Shown here: piece by piece, positions 12,203 to 18,807 of the stretch
Layout: every line of letters starts with the position of its first letter
How positions within the stretch are numbered: the stretch's first letter is position 1
Assembly: GCA_030867875.1 (NCBI GenBank)
Contig: JAOWCC010000237.1
Location: forward strand, 8,411,713-8,475,712
Direction of reading: 5' to 3'
Length of the DNA stretch: 64,000 nucleotides
DNA from: Actinernus sp. WN-2022
Lineage: Eukaryota > Cnidaria > Anthozoa > Actiniaria > Actinernidae
Translations under genes and position numbers: made by a program
Notes under the pieces: generated by a model
What the model was told of the DNA's origin: nothing
Databases searched by the model: none
What the model saw: only the letters and a program-made list of their open reading frames with translations

Positions 12203-12495
12203 AGTAGTATAGTAACTAGCGGTTCTGGCCCACGTTGTATTTTTTTTTTGTTTTTTCATCTAATGGACATCCTCACTTCGTTCAGCCCTCACTTCGTTCG
12301 GGGTCCATTAGATGAAAAAACAACAAAAAATACAACGTGGGCCAAAACACGCTAGTTAGTATTCTACTATAGTTCATTTATTGTATTTATAAATTATATT
12401 AAATAATCGGTTTCTACCGCTTTTTCCGGATTAAAGCAGTTTTGTTGTACTATTTTTTAATCATATTTTTACATTTCAACGTCCTATTAGAGAAG
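12203..12495 (+). repeat. Left Polinton terminal inverted repeat with terminal palindrome
   Basis: Matches the inverse of 29828-30123 nearly base for base. The outer part (12203-12368) is itself palindromic: arms of about 66 bases (12203-12268 and 12303-12368, beginning AGTAGTATAGTAACTAGCG) around a 34-base loop that contains CCTCACTTCGTTC twice. Folded as a single strand it would make a long terminal hairpin. The inner part holds TTCTACCGCTTTTTCCGGAT. Confidence 0.93.
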
Positions 12496-12528
12496 TGATT
12501 ACTATGCAGTATATCGATCTCTTCCACT

Positions 12529-13236
12529 ATGGATAGCATACCGTGCCTTCCCATAGAAATCTTAGTCAAGATAGTAGAGCATGCAGGCCCAGAATCATTC
12601 GCAAGCATCGCAAGGACATCGAAACACCTAAACGGCGCCGCATCTCTCGTGCGCTACAAAAACGTAGACCAAGAGTTCCGTAAACGAGTACTCACTTTCG
12701 GTCTTATGTCTACTCGTAATGACAACGATCGAGACAATTTGGCCAGGACTTTCGGTATTTCCGTAAACTACGTCGATGATAGCTTTCCTCTTGTCTACGC
12801 CGGTGAATATGGTAATCTTAATGTTATTAAGTGGCTCCTTAAGCACTTACGGTTCGATAAAACGTATGGACACACCGATTACGTTCTACGCGCCGCCTGT
12901 AAGAATGATCGTCTTGATATCGCTAAGTGGCTCACTAAGCACTTCCAGTTCACCAAAGAGGATAAAGCCGTCGGGGTTGCTATGCTATGTGCCAGTATGA
13001 ATGGTTATCTTAATACCGTTAAGTGGCTCGTTCGACGTTTTCAGATAACCATAGAGTACGAATACGTTCATCATGCTCTACTATGCGCCTGTAGCAATGA
13101 TCATCTTAATACCGCTAAATGGCTCGTTGAGTGGCTCGTTAAGCACTCCCAGCTCACCATAGAGGCCGAAAACGCTCTACTAGATTACTACATAAATGCT
13201 TATACCACCATAATAATAATAATAATAATAATTTAA
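12529..13236 (+). CDS. F-box/ankyrin-repeat protein, 3' end replaced by LINE tail
   Basis: The start at 12529 begins MDSIPCLPIEILVKIVEHAG, an F-box-like helix (residues 1-40). At least four ankyrin-type repeats follow, of the form HLNxxKWLxxxF (residues about 75-220). F-box plus ankyrin proteins recruit substrates to SCF ubiquitin ligases, and the KWL-type repeat style resembles those of poxviruses and giant viruses. The last residues are a run of isoleucines read from the (ATA)n tail of the inserted LINE, so the natural C-terminus is lost. It sits just inside the left TIR and reads inwards. F-box/ankyrin genes are not part of the usual Polinton core, so this is probably an accessory host-interaction gene. 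Function inferred only. Confidence 0.7.
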   Translation: MDSIPCLPIEILVKIVEHAGPESFASIARTSKHLNGAASLVRYKNVDQEFRKRVLTFGLMSTRNDNDRDNLARTFGISVNYVDDSFPLVYAGEYGNLNVIKWLLKHLRFDKTYGHTDYVLRAACKNDRLDIAKWLTKHFQFTKEDKAVGVAMLCASMNGYLNTVKWLVRRFQITIEYEYVHHALLCACSNDHLNTAKWLVEWLVKHSQLTIEAENALLDYYINAYTTIIIIIIII

Positions 13237-15244
13237 TTTGATATAGCGCTAGCTCCATTAATTGCCCAGAGCGCTTTACAATAGTAATAAAAATCTGCAG
13301 CTAAAACCTACTATAATGCGAACTCTAGAAAAAAAACTACTATAATGCAACTAAAAAAAAAAAGAAGCATTACTAATACAAACTAATAAACTACTAACCG
13401 ATACAGTTAAAATATAGTTAAAAAAACTTCTAAACAATGAGTCAAGATTCATAAGCTTCTATGAATAAATACGTTTTTAACTGTTTTTTAAAAATCTCCA
13501 CTGAAACTGCACTCCTTATATCATAAGGCAGTTTGTTCCATAGCCTGGGAGCGGCTATTGAAAAGGCTCTGTCTCCATAAGTCTTTAAGTTAGATTTTGG
13601 CACGTGCAGAAGCTCTTGGGAATTCGACCGAAGCAAGCGTGTACACGTGCGATAATTGAGCAGTTCGACAATATAACTAGGTGCCAGGCCATTTAGGCCT
13701 TTATAGACTAAGAGTAGCATTTTAAAAGTGATACGGTATTGTACAGGCAGCCAATGGAGCTTACACATAGCAGGAGTAATATGATTAAATCTTCTCGTAA
13801 GCGTGACAATACGTGCAGCAGTATTCTGAATCAGTTGTAGTCTATGTACTAAATACTTAGGAAGGCCATAGAGTAGCGCGTTACAGTTGTCTAACTTAGA
13901 GCCAATAAATGCATGGACTAAAATTTCTGCACTGTCTTGAGTAAGATATTTTCTGATTTTACCAATATTCCTTAGATGATAATGAGAACTTTTACATATC
14001 TTTTTCACATGTTGATCTAAATTCAGGCACTGATCTACAATAACCCCTAAGTTCCGTGCAGATGTCTTAGGATGGATCTCTTCAGCACCCACTTGGATAA
14101 ATTTAAGGGCAGGCCTAGGACGGTACTTGGAACTGATAAGGACAAGTTCAGTTTTATCTTGGTTTAGCTTCAATCCGTTTCTCACCATCCAGCAGTCTAT
14201 GTCCTTAACACAAAGTTCAAGATTTAATTTAGCCAAAGAGAGATCATCATGACAATCAGTCTTGAAAGATACATACAGTTGGGTGTCGTCAGCATAAAGA
14301 TGGTACTGCAAGTTATGCTGCCTGATGATGTCAGCAATCGGTGAAGTGTAGAGAAGATACAATAAAGGACCTAATACGGATCCTTGGGGTACGCCACGAT
14401 GTAATTGACGCTGTGTCGACTTTGAATCCTCAATCTGGACAAACTGCATTCGTGATGTAAGATATGATTTGAACCAAGCAAGCACATTGTCCTTCACACC
14501 AAACCGATGTGAGAGTCTTGACAACAGTATTGAATGGTCTACCGTGTCAAAGGCTGCTGATAGGTCGAGTAACAAAAGTATGACCGACTTATTATTATCA
14601 ACAGCACGTAGGATATCATCCTGAACTCTCACTAAGGCTGTTTCAGTGGAATGGAGAGTCTTGTATGCAGACTGGAACGTCTCATTAAGATGGTATCTCA
14701 TCACGTAGTCTGTCAGTTGAATGGCCGCAGACTTCTCAATCAGCTTAGAGATCATCTTTAGGTTGGAAATAGGGCGAAAGTTCACAAACTGCTGGAAGTC
14801 AGCATCATCTTTCTTCAAAGTAGGAGCCAGGACTGCAATCTTCAGCACATCAGGCATAGTACTAGTTGAGAGTGACAAGTTTATGATTCTAGTTATAGTG
14901 GGTAGTAGCGTATTGAAACAGCCCTTAAATACAGATACAGGCAGAGGGTCGAGGCTACAGGACTTCGAGGATGGTTTTCTTGCCATCTCTCTAACTTGAT
15001 CCTGGCTAACCTCACTGAAGTGGCAGAATTCTGTTTGACAAATTGACTCATCCAGTTCCAAGGTATATTCAGCACTAGTACTTTTCTCTACAAGCTCAAG
15101 GTGAATCGTATCTATCTTACTTGTGAAGAAGTTAGCGAATAAATTCGCCAAGACATTGTTATCATAAAAGGGCGGATATCGCTTTACAGTTGTTTTTTGA
15201 AGCAACTCTCGCAACATCCAAATTGTCCCTAGGCATTCTTGCAC
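13209..15244 (-). mobile_element. 5'-truncated CR1/L2-type LINE inserted in the Polinton
   Basis: The 3' end is at the left: an (ATA)n microsatellite at 13211-13233, then a short 3' UTR containing TTGCCCAGAGCGCTTTACAA. The 5' end falls near 15245 without an endonuclease domain. It interrupts the F-box/ankyrin gene. No clear target-site duplication is visible, as is common for this LINE group. Confidence 0.8.
13442..15244 (-). CDS. LINE reverse transcriptase (endonuclease domain missing)
   Basis: An uninterrupted 600-residue frame carries non-LTR RT motifs: FRPISNLKMISKLIEK, LLDLSAAFDTVDH (first catalytic Asp), GVPQGSVLGPLLY and YADDTQLY (catalytic Asp pair). A C-terminal region typical of CR1/L2-type LINEs ends ...LPYDIRSAVSVEIFKKQLKTYLF. 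The AP-endonuclease that should precede it is absent, so this copy was truncated during insertion and cannot move by itself. The unbroken frame suggests a recent insertion. Its composition and strand are unrelated to the surrounding viral-type genes. Whether the first Met is native cannot be judged, because the true N-terminus is missing. Confidence 0.9.
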   Translation of the reverse strand: MQECLGTIWMLRELLQKTTVKRYPPFYDNNVLANLFANFFTSKIDTIHLELVEKSTSAEYTLELDESICQTEFCHFSEVSQDQVREMARKPSSKSCSLDPLPVSVFKGCFNTLLPTITRIINLSLSTSTMPDVLKIAVLAPTLKKDDADFQQFVNFRPISNLKMISKLIEKSAAIQLTDYVMRYHLNETFQSAYKTLHSTETALVRVQDDILRAVDNNKSVILLLLDLSAAFDTVDHSILLSRLSHRFGVKDNVLAWFKSYLTSRMQFVQIEDSKSTQRQLHRGVPQGSVLGPLLYLLYTSPIADIIRQHNLQYHLYADDTQLYVSFKTDCHDDLSLAKLNLELCVKDIDCWMVRNGLKLNQDKTELVLISSKYRPRPALKFIQVGAEEIHPKTSARNLGVIVDQCLNLDQHVKKICKSSHYHLRNIGKIRKYLTQDSAEILVHAFIGSKLDNCNALLYGLPKYLVHRLQLIQNTAARIVTLTRRFNHITPAMCKLHWLPVQYRITFKMLLLVYKGLNGLAPSYIVELLNYRTCTRLLRSNSQELLHVPKSNLKTYGDRAFSIAAPRLWNKLPYDIRSAVSVEIFKKQLKTYLFIEAYES

Positions 15245-15295
15245 CTAAAGATACAAACTCGAGCAACTGTTAGAGATATCATTAGTATACCGTAT

Positions 15296-15411
15296 ATCGC
15301 CATCTATGGTATTAGTATACATTCTCTACTCCACGATATTAGCTTACGTTGTTATCTCCATCCATGGTACTAACATACATTCTCTACTTCACGATATTAA
15401 CGTATGCTGTT
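15296..15411 (+). repeat. Two-copy 58 bp tandem repeat
   Basis: Unit 1 is 15296-15353, unit 2 is 15354-15411, and a third begins ATCTTAG at 15412. Each contains ATACATTCTCTACT followed by CACGATATTA. It lies between the LINE and the small zinc-binding gene, and may be the remnant of the F-box gene's 3' side or an upstream control region. Confidence 0.7.
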
Positions 15412-15510
15412 ATCTTAGTACGTATTAATACCACACAGATTAGACAAGTGCGTATAATTGAAGAACCTCAACGTAGACGTCCCAACTAAGATACCAATTA
15501 GACATATAAC

Positions 15511-15525
15511 ATATATAGGTATATT
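15511..15525 (+). promoter_or_regulatory. Candidate Polinton promoter element
   Basis: ATATATAGGTATATT ends 5 bases before the ATG at 15531. The same TATATA plus GGTATA combination occurs in the two divergent intergenic gaps at 18781-18800 and 21551-21570, and a shorter version (CATATGGTATAC) occurs before the TFIIB-like gene. Confidence 0.45.
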
Positions 15526-15530
15526 GCACG

Positions 15531-15965
15531 ATGATTGAGACAAGAACTTGTGATTGGTTGATGCGAGGAAAGACCACGAAATGTATAAGGAAGTGTTCAA
15601 AGATGTCAGAGTATTGCTCTCAACATGACTTCCAGATAGGAAGAGGATGTGCCATATTCGTTCCATGTCTAACGTGTGGTCGAGGCTGCCGTACTATTCA
15701 CGAACTTTGTGCAAAATGTGGTGCACCTCAACGCCGTACCATTCGCAATAAGAAGAACCTTGATAAGAAAATAGCTAAGGAGGCTAGTGAGTTGGAAAAC
15801 CTCAGACGTCTAAAGGAATTAGAGAATCACGAGAAAGATCCAAATGTGGTTGACATTTACGTTCTCGATAATGCATTGGATGACCTCTCCATCAGTGAGA
15901 AAGATCTAAATGTGGTAGGATCGGAGGATAAGCAGAAATCCCAATATAAAAAAAGAAAAAAATGA
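15531..15965 (+). CDS. Small Cys-rich zinc-binding protein
   Basis: A 144-residue protein. The first 65 residues hold nine cysteines and one histidine, including CxxxC, CSQHD, CLTCGRGC and CAKCG, a layout consistent with a double zinc ribbon. The rest is a charged helix (about 70-105) and a lysine-rich tail. I recall small Cys-rich proteins in other Polintons but cannot name this one. The start follows a TATATAGGTATA motif by only a few bases. The stop codon (15963-15965) lies inside the left arm of a 23 bp perfect hairpin. The following gene on the same strand encodes a TFIIB-like factor, so a transcription or nucleic-acid role is plausible but unproven. Confidence 0.75.
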   Translation: MIETRTCDWLMRGKTTKCIRKCSKMSEYCSQHDFQIGRGCAIFVPCLTCGRGCRTIHELCAKCGAPQRRTIRNKKNLDKKIAKEASELENLRRLKELENHEKDPNVVDIYVLDNALDDLSISEKDLNVVGSEDKQKSQYKKRKK

Positions 15966-16008
15966 AGAGAAATTGTTATGCGACCTCTCTTCATTTTTTT
16001 CTTTTTTT
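15948..16008 (+). terminator. Perfect 23 bp hairpin at gene end
   Basis: The arms 15948-15970 and 15986-16008 are exact inverse copies (A7-G-A7-TGAAGAGA against TCTCTTCA-T7-C-T7) with a 15-base loop. It overlaps the stop codon of the upstream gene and precedes the ATG at 16062. It is placed like the palindromic 3'-end/polyadenylation signals of mimivirus-type giant viruses. Function is inferred. Confidence 0.6.
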
Positions 16009-16061
16009 TAAAAAACAAACAAACAATTGGACAATTGACAGGCATATGGTATACAACTAGT

Positions 16062-17009
16062 ATGGATGATCTTATCAGATTACTTGGTCCAGAAATTTGT
16101 GCAAGCCTACATATCAAACCATTATCGCATATCAAACCATTGTCGCATATTAACACTGGTGAAACATGTTCCGAATGTCTATGCCCGATGGAAATGCAAG
16201 GAACGGAATTCATATGTCCCACCTGTGGTCTTATTTCCGAGACTGAATCATATGAAGAAACAACTACCAATCTTACTACTAGGTTACGCATAGTAGGGTC
16301 GGATAGCTTTCAGTATCAACATGATCTAGACCGCACAATCCCAAAGCAAAGCGATAACAAAGAATTGCAACTACGAACGATAATGCGAGAACTACAGGCA
16401 TACGACACTATTTATAAACAAAATTACGCCCTCTCGTTTCCCACAAATGTATTAGTAATCGTAGCCGATGCATTCATTCAAGTACAGAAAGTTTGTATCA
16501 AACGTAGCTATGCGAAACGAACTATTTTAGCCGCTATACTTTATCAAGCATGTATACAATGTGGGTTCGTTAGATCTAAAGGTGAGGTCGCTCGTTTTAT
16601 GCAACTAAACAATAAAAGCATATGTCGTGGAAATGTCTTTATACGTTCTCTACATGATGACGATAAGATCGATATAGATTTAAATACCGATCGAATAGCT
16701 CCTCACATTACAACGACTTTTGTTAAACTCAACCCCCAAGGAGTACCTAAGAATGTCCAACAAATAGTCTATGAGATTGTTCATACGGCAATAGAAAACA
16801 ATATAGGTACCAGCTCTATACTTCGAACTAAAGTCGTTGGAGCGAGTTACGAGGTACTACATCGTTCGGGATCTCGTATGTCTCTTATTGACGTTGTTAA
16901 ACGGTGTGGTATACATAAGGGTTCGGTCGTGCGTTTTATCAATGAGTTGATTGCTTACCATTCGCGCTTTAAACCTATTTATGATAAACACGAACTAAAT
17001 AGTAGTTGA
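16062..17009 (+). CDS. TFIIB-like transcription initiation factor
   Basis: I chose ATG 16062 (MDDLIRLLGPE, 315 residues) because upstream codons run through the hairpin T-tract. Residues 36-55 form a zinc ribbon (C36-x2-C39 ... C52-x2-C55). The first cyclin-like fold is around residues 115-190, with the diagnostic AKRTILAAILYQACIQCG and EVARFM. A second lies around 225-305 (TSSILRTKVVGASYEVLHR, then VVKRCGIHKGSVVRFINEL). Zinc ribbon plus two cyclin folds is TFIIB architecture; a relation to NCLDV TFIIB or VLTF-type factors is possible. TFIIB recruits RNA polymerase to core promoters, so the element may direct polymerase to its own TATATA-GGTATA promoters. This gene is not in the classical Polinton core set. 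Confidence 0.78.
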   Translation: MDDLIRLLGPEICASLHIKPLSHIKPLSHINTGETCSECLCPMEMQGTEFICPTCGLISETESYEETTTNLTTRLRIVGSDSFQYQHDLDRTIPKQSDNKELQLRTIMRELQAYDTIYKQNYALSFPTNVLVIVADAFIQVQKVCIKRSYAKRTILAAILYQACIQCGFVRSKGEVARFMQLNNKSICRGNVFIRSLHDDDKIDIDLNTDRIAPHITTTFVKLNPQGVPKNVQQIVYEIVHTAIENNIGTSSILRTKVVGASYEVLHRSGSRMSLIDVVKRCGIHKGSVVRFINELIAYHSRFKPIYDKHELNSS

Positions 17010-17478
17010 ACGATAACTGTCTAGTAAGAATTCTAGTCGAAAACGAAGGTCTGTTTCATATGCAAATTCCCGTTGTTTTGTCACGTACTATCGTTTCATC
17101 GGTCAAGGGGGCTAAATGTATAAATTCCTGAGTTCCCCCTAAAATTCCTGAGCGACCCAGAAATGCGTTAGCGCACCAATTTACTTCGAACGAGTAGAAT
17201 CGGGGCGCAAAGGCATGCAAAAATTTTTGGCGACCCGAATTCTAGATTGAATTTTGCGTACGACTTAGAAACTTTTATTTCGCTAAGTTGACAACCGCCC
17301 ACGCGGTGTCTCGAAATTTGAATACGAACCAGACATACTAATTAAACGCCAAGTTGACAACTGCCCACGCGGTGTCTCGAAATTTGAATACGAACCAGAC
17401 ATACTAATTAAATACAGCTGCTCTTATCAAAGTGGAAATATCGCCCATGCGATGTTTTCTCATATGAGATGTTGATTT
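17010..17478. repeat. Intergenic gap with 66 bp direct repeat
   Basis: 17285-17350 is repeated at 17351-17412 with one or two differences; the unit begins AAGTTGACAACCGCCCACGC and ends near AATTAAA. A related GCCCATGCGATGTTTTCTCA follows at about 17442-17461. No open frame is present. It sits between the 3' ends of the convergent genes 16062-17009 (+) and 17479-18096 (-) and could be a terminator or replication-related site. Confidence 0.75.
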
Positions 17479-18096
17479 TTACCCCAATTTTGCTCTCATT
17501 TCTTCTAACATTTTTTGTTTGATTTCGGAGCGAATTTGTTCTACATTTTTTTCGCTTATTTGTCCTGGAGTCTCGCGACGAATTTCAGACCTCATAATCT
17601 CGTATTTATCTGCTTCAGCGAGGATGAGACCGTATTCAGAGTGAGATATATTTTCATCGCGTAGAGCCTTCGATACTAGATCACGAATCGTATTAATTTT
17701 CGCTTTTGCCAACATAGTTGTTCTCTCATGTTTAGATACTTTTATTCCTAATTTTTTAGCTCCAATGGTCGTAGATGCTGAAATTAATCCACACAAGCCA
17801 CCAATAACACCTAATGGTAAACCAATCACTATTCCGATGCCAGTTAAAGCTATTCCCAATCCGGACCCAGATAAGATCACAGATAGACCTCCTGTTACCA
17901 CGGCAATACCATGAACTATTCCTTGAGAACGCGCATATTTCTTACGTACGCCATCATAGTGTTTTTCTTGAATTTCGATATCCGAAAGCGTATCTCGGAT
18001 TGTTTTCAGTCGAAAATTATTTCCAGTGCCACTAGCAAGCGATGGATAGATAGTTGGTGCTGATGGAAGAAGGGGTTGAATTGAATCGCCGTCCAT
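17479..18096 (-). CDS. Hydrophobic-core protein conserved in Polintons (unnamed)
   Basis: A 205-residue protein with a Pro-rich N-terminus and a charged helix. A long glycine-rich hydrophobic stretch (residues about 62-110) is long enough for two membrane passes. It ends in a charged C-terminal helix containing KAKINTIRDLVSKALRD. I recall similar KINTI.DLISKAL proteins in cnidarian and mollusc Polintons but know no function. It could be an inner-membrane virion or minor capsid protein. It lies 18 bases from the penton-like gene on the same strand, which suggests co-transcription. Confidence 0.65.
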   Translation of the reverse strand: MDGDSIQPLLPSAPTIYPSLASGTGNNFRLKTIRDTLSDIEIQEKHYDGVRKKYARSQGIVHGIAVVTGGLSVILSGSGLGIALTGIGIVIGLPLGVIGGLCGLISASTTIGAKKLGIKVSKHERTTMLAKAKINTIRDLVSKALRDENISHSEYGLILAEADKYEIMRSEIRRETPGQISEKNVEQIRSEIKQKMLEEMRAKLG

Positions 18097-18114
18097 TGTA
18101 CATATACGTATGAT

Positions 18115-18780
18115 TTACTCAAGCTTCAATAAGAAACGTATAGGCTGCTTGTTGAAGTCTATGAGATTGCCTTTCTCATCGCAAACTGTGAGGCGAATGT
18201 AGTTCCGTATCGTTCCTAGAGCTCGCATGGGTATGAGGACCGTTGCGTAGTAAGTAATTTCGTTAAAAATGTGGTTTACCGTATTAAGAGTATATAGGAT
18301 TTTAGATGGCTTCCCCTCAAGAAGTGAGAAGTCGGAATCCACCACATCACAGTAGATATACATATGCTTAATATCTTTTGGCACCAGGGTGTATGTTCCC
18401 ACAGCGATGGTCGCATAGTCTGTCACATCTTTATCTACTTTGATACCAAACAAATCGCAGATATTCTTTGTGAACTGGATTGGTTTCTTGACCTTCATAA
18501 CCCAATGTTTCCTAAATGGGTGGTCTATGAATTCCAAGAAACCAGCCGTGACTGCGGGATCGAAGTAGTCTATAAAGTATGCTATCGTATAATGTCCCGG
18601 CTTAATTTCGTGTGGAAACATCACACCATCGACATCCCACTTAAAGCTCCCTTTCTCTGCTAGGTTCCACCAATTATGACTAAGAGTGACCTCAACTAGC
18701 GAAATATTATTGATAAGAATAGGGTTATCGAAGTAGACAGTATGGTCAGACGTAGGACATGTGACATTTAAGATAACCAT
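18115..18780 (-). CDS. Penton-like minor capsid protein (single jelly-roll candidate)
   Basis: A 221-residue, beta-rich sequence without long helices. The C-terminus (YIRLTVCDEKGNLIDFNKQPIRFLLKLE) matches the ending typical of Polinton/PLV penton proteins, where the last strand reads like LTDxxGNxIDFNxxPIxxxLxL. The N-terminal LINNISLVEVTLSHNWWN also fits this class. It would form the five-fold capsid vertices next to the major capsid protein at 21577-22812. The ATG at 18780 abuts a shared divergent promoter region and faces the gene at 18808. The call is by pattern memory; a structure prediction would settle it. Confidence 0.72.
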   Translation of the reverse strand: MVILNVTCPTSDHTVYFDNPILINNISLVEVTLSHNWWNLAEKGSFKWDVDGVMFPHEIKPGHYTIAYFIDYFDPAVTAGFLEFIDHPFRKHWVMKVKKPIQFTKNICDLFGIKVDKDVTDYATIAVGTYTLVPKDIKHMYIYCDVVDSDFSLLEGKPSKILYTLNTVNHIFNEITYYATVLIPMRALGTIRNYIRLTVCDEKGNLIDFNKQPIRFLLKLE

Positions 18781-18800
18781 TATATATTAAAGGTATAAAC
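18781..18800. promoter_or_regulatory. Shared divergent promoter motif
   Basis: TATATATTAAAGGTATA fills nearly all of the 27-base gap between the minus-strand ATG at 18780 and the plus-strand ATG at 18808. The same combination recurs at 21551-21570 in the other divergent gap. Confidence 0.5.
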
Positions 18801-18807
18801 TGTATGT

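Noticed and set aside
13200..13236. Poly-isoleucine C-terminus of the F-box/ankyrin protein as a real membrane tail
   Set aside because: It is translated from the (ATA)n tail of the inserted LINE.
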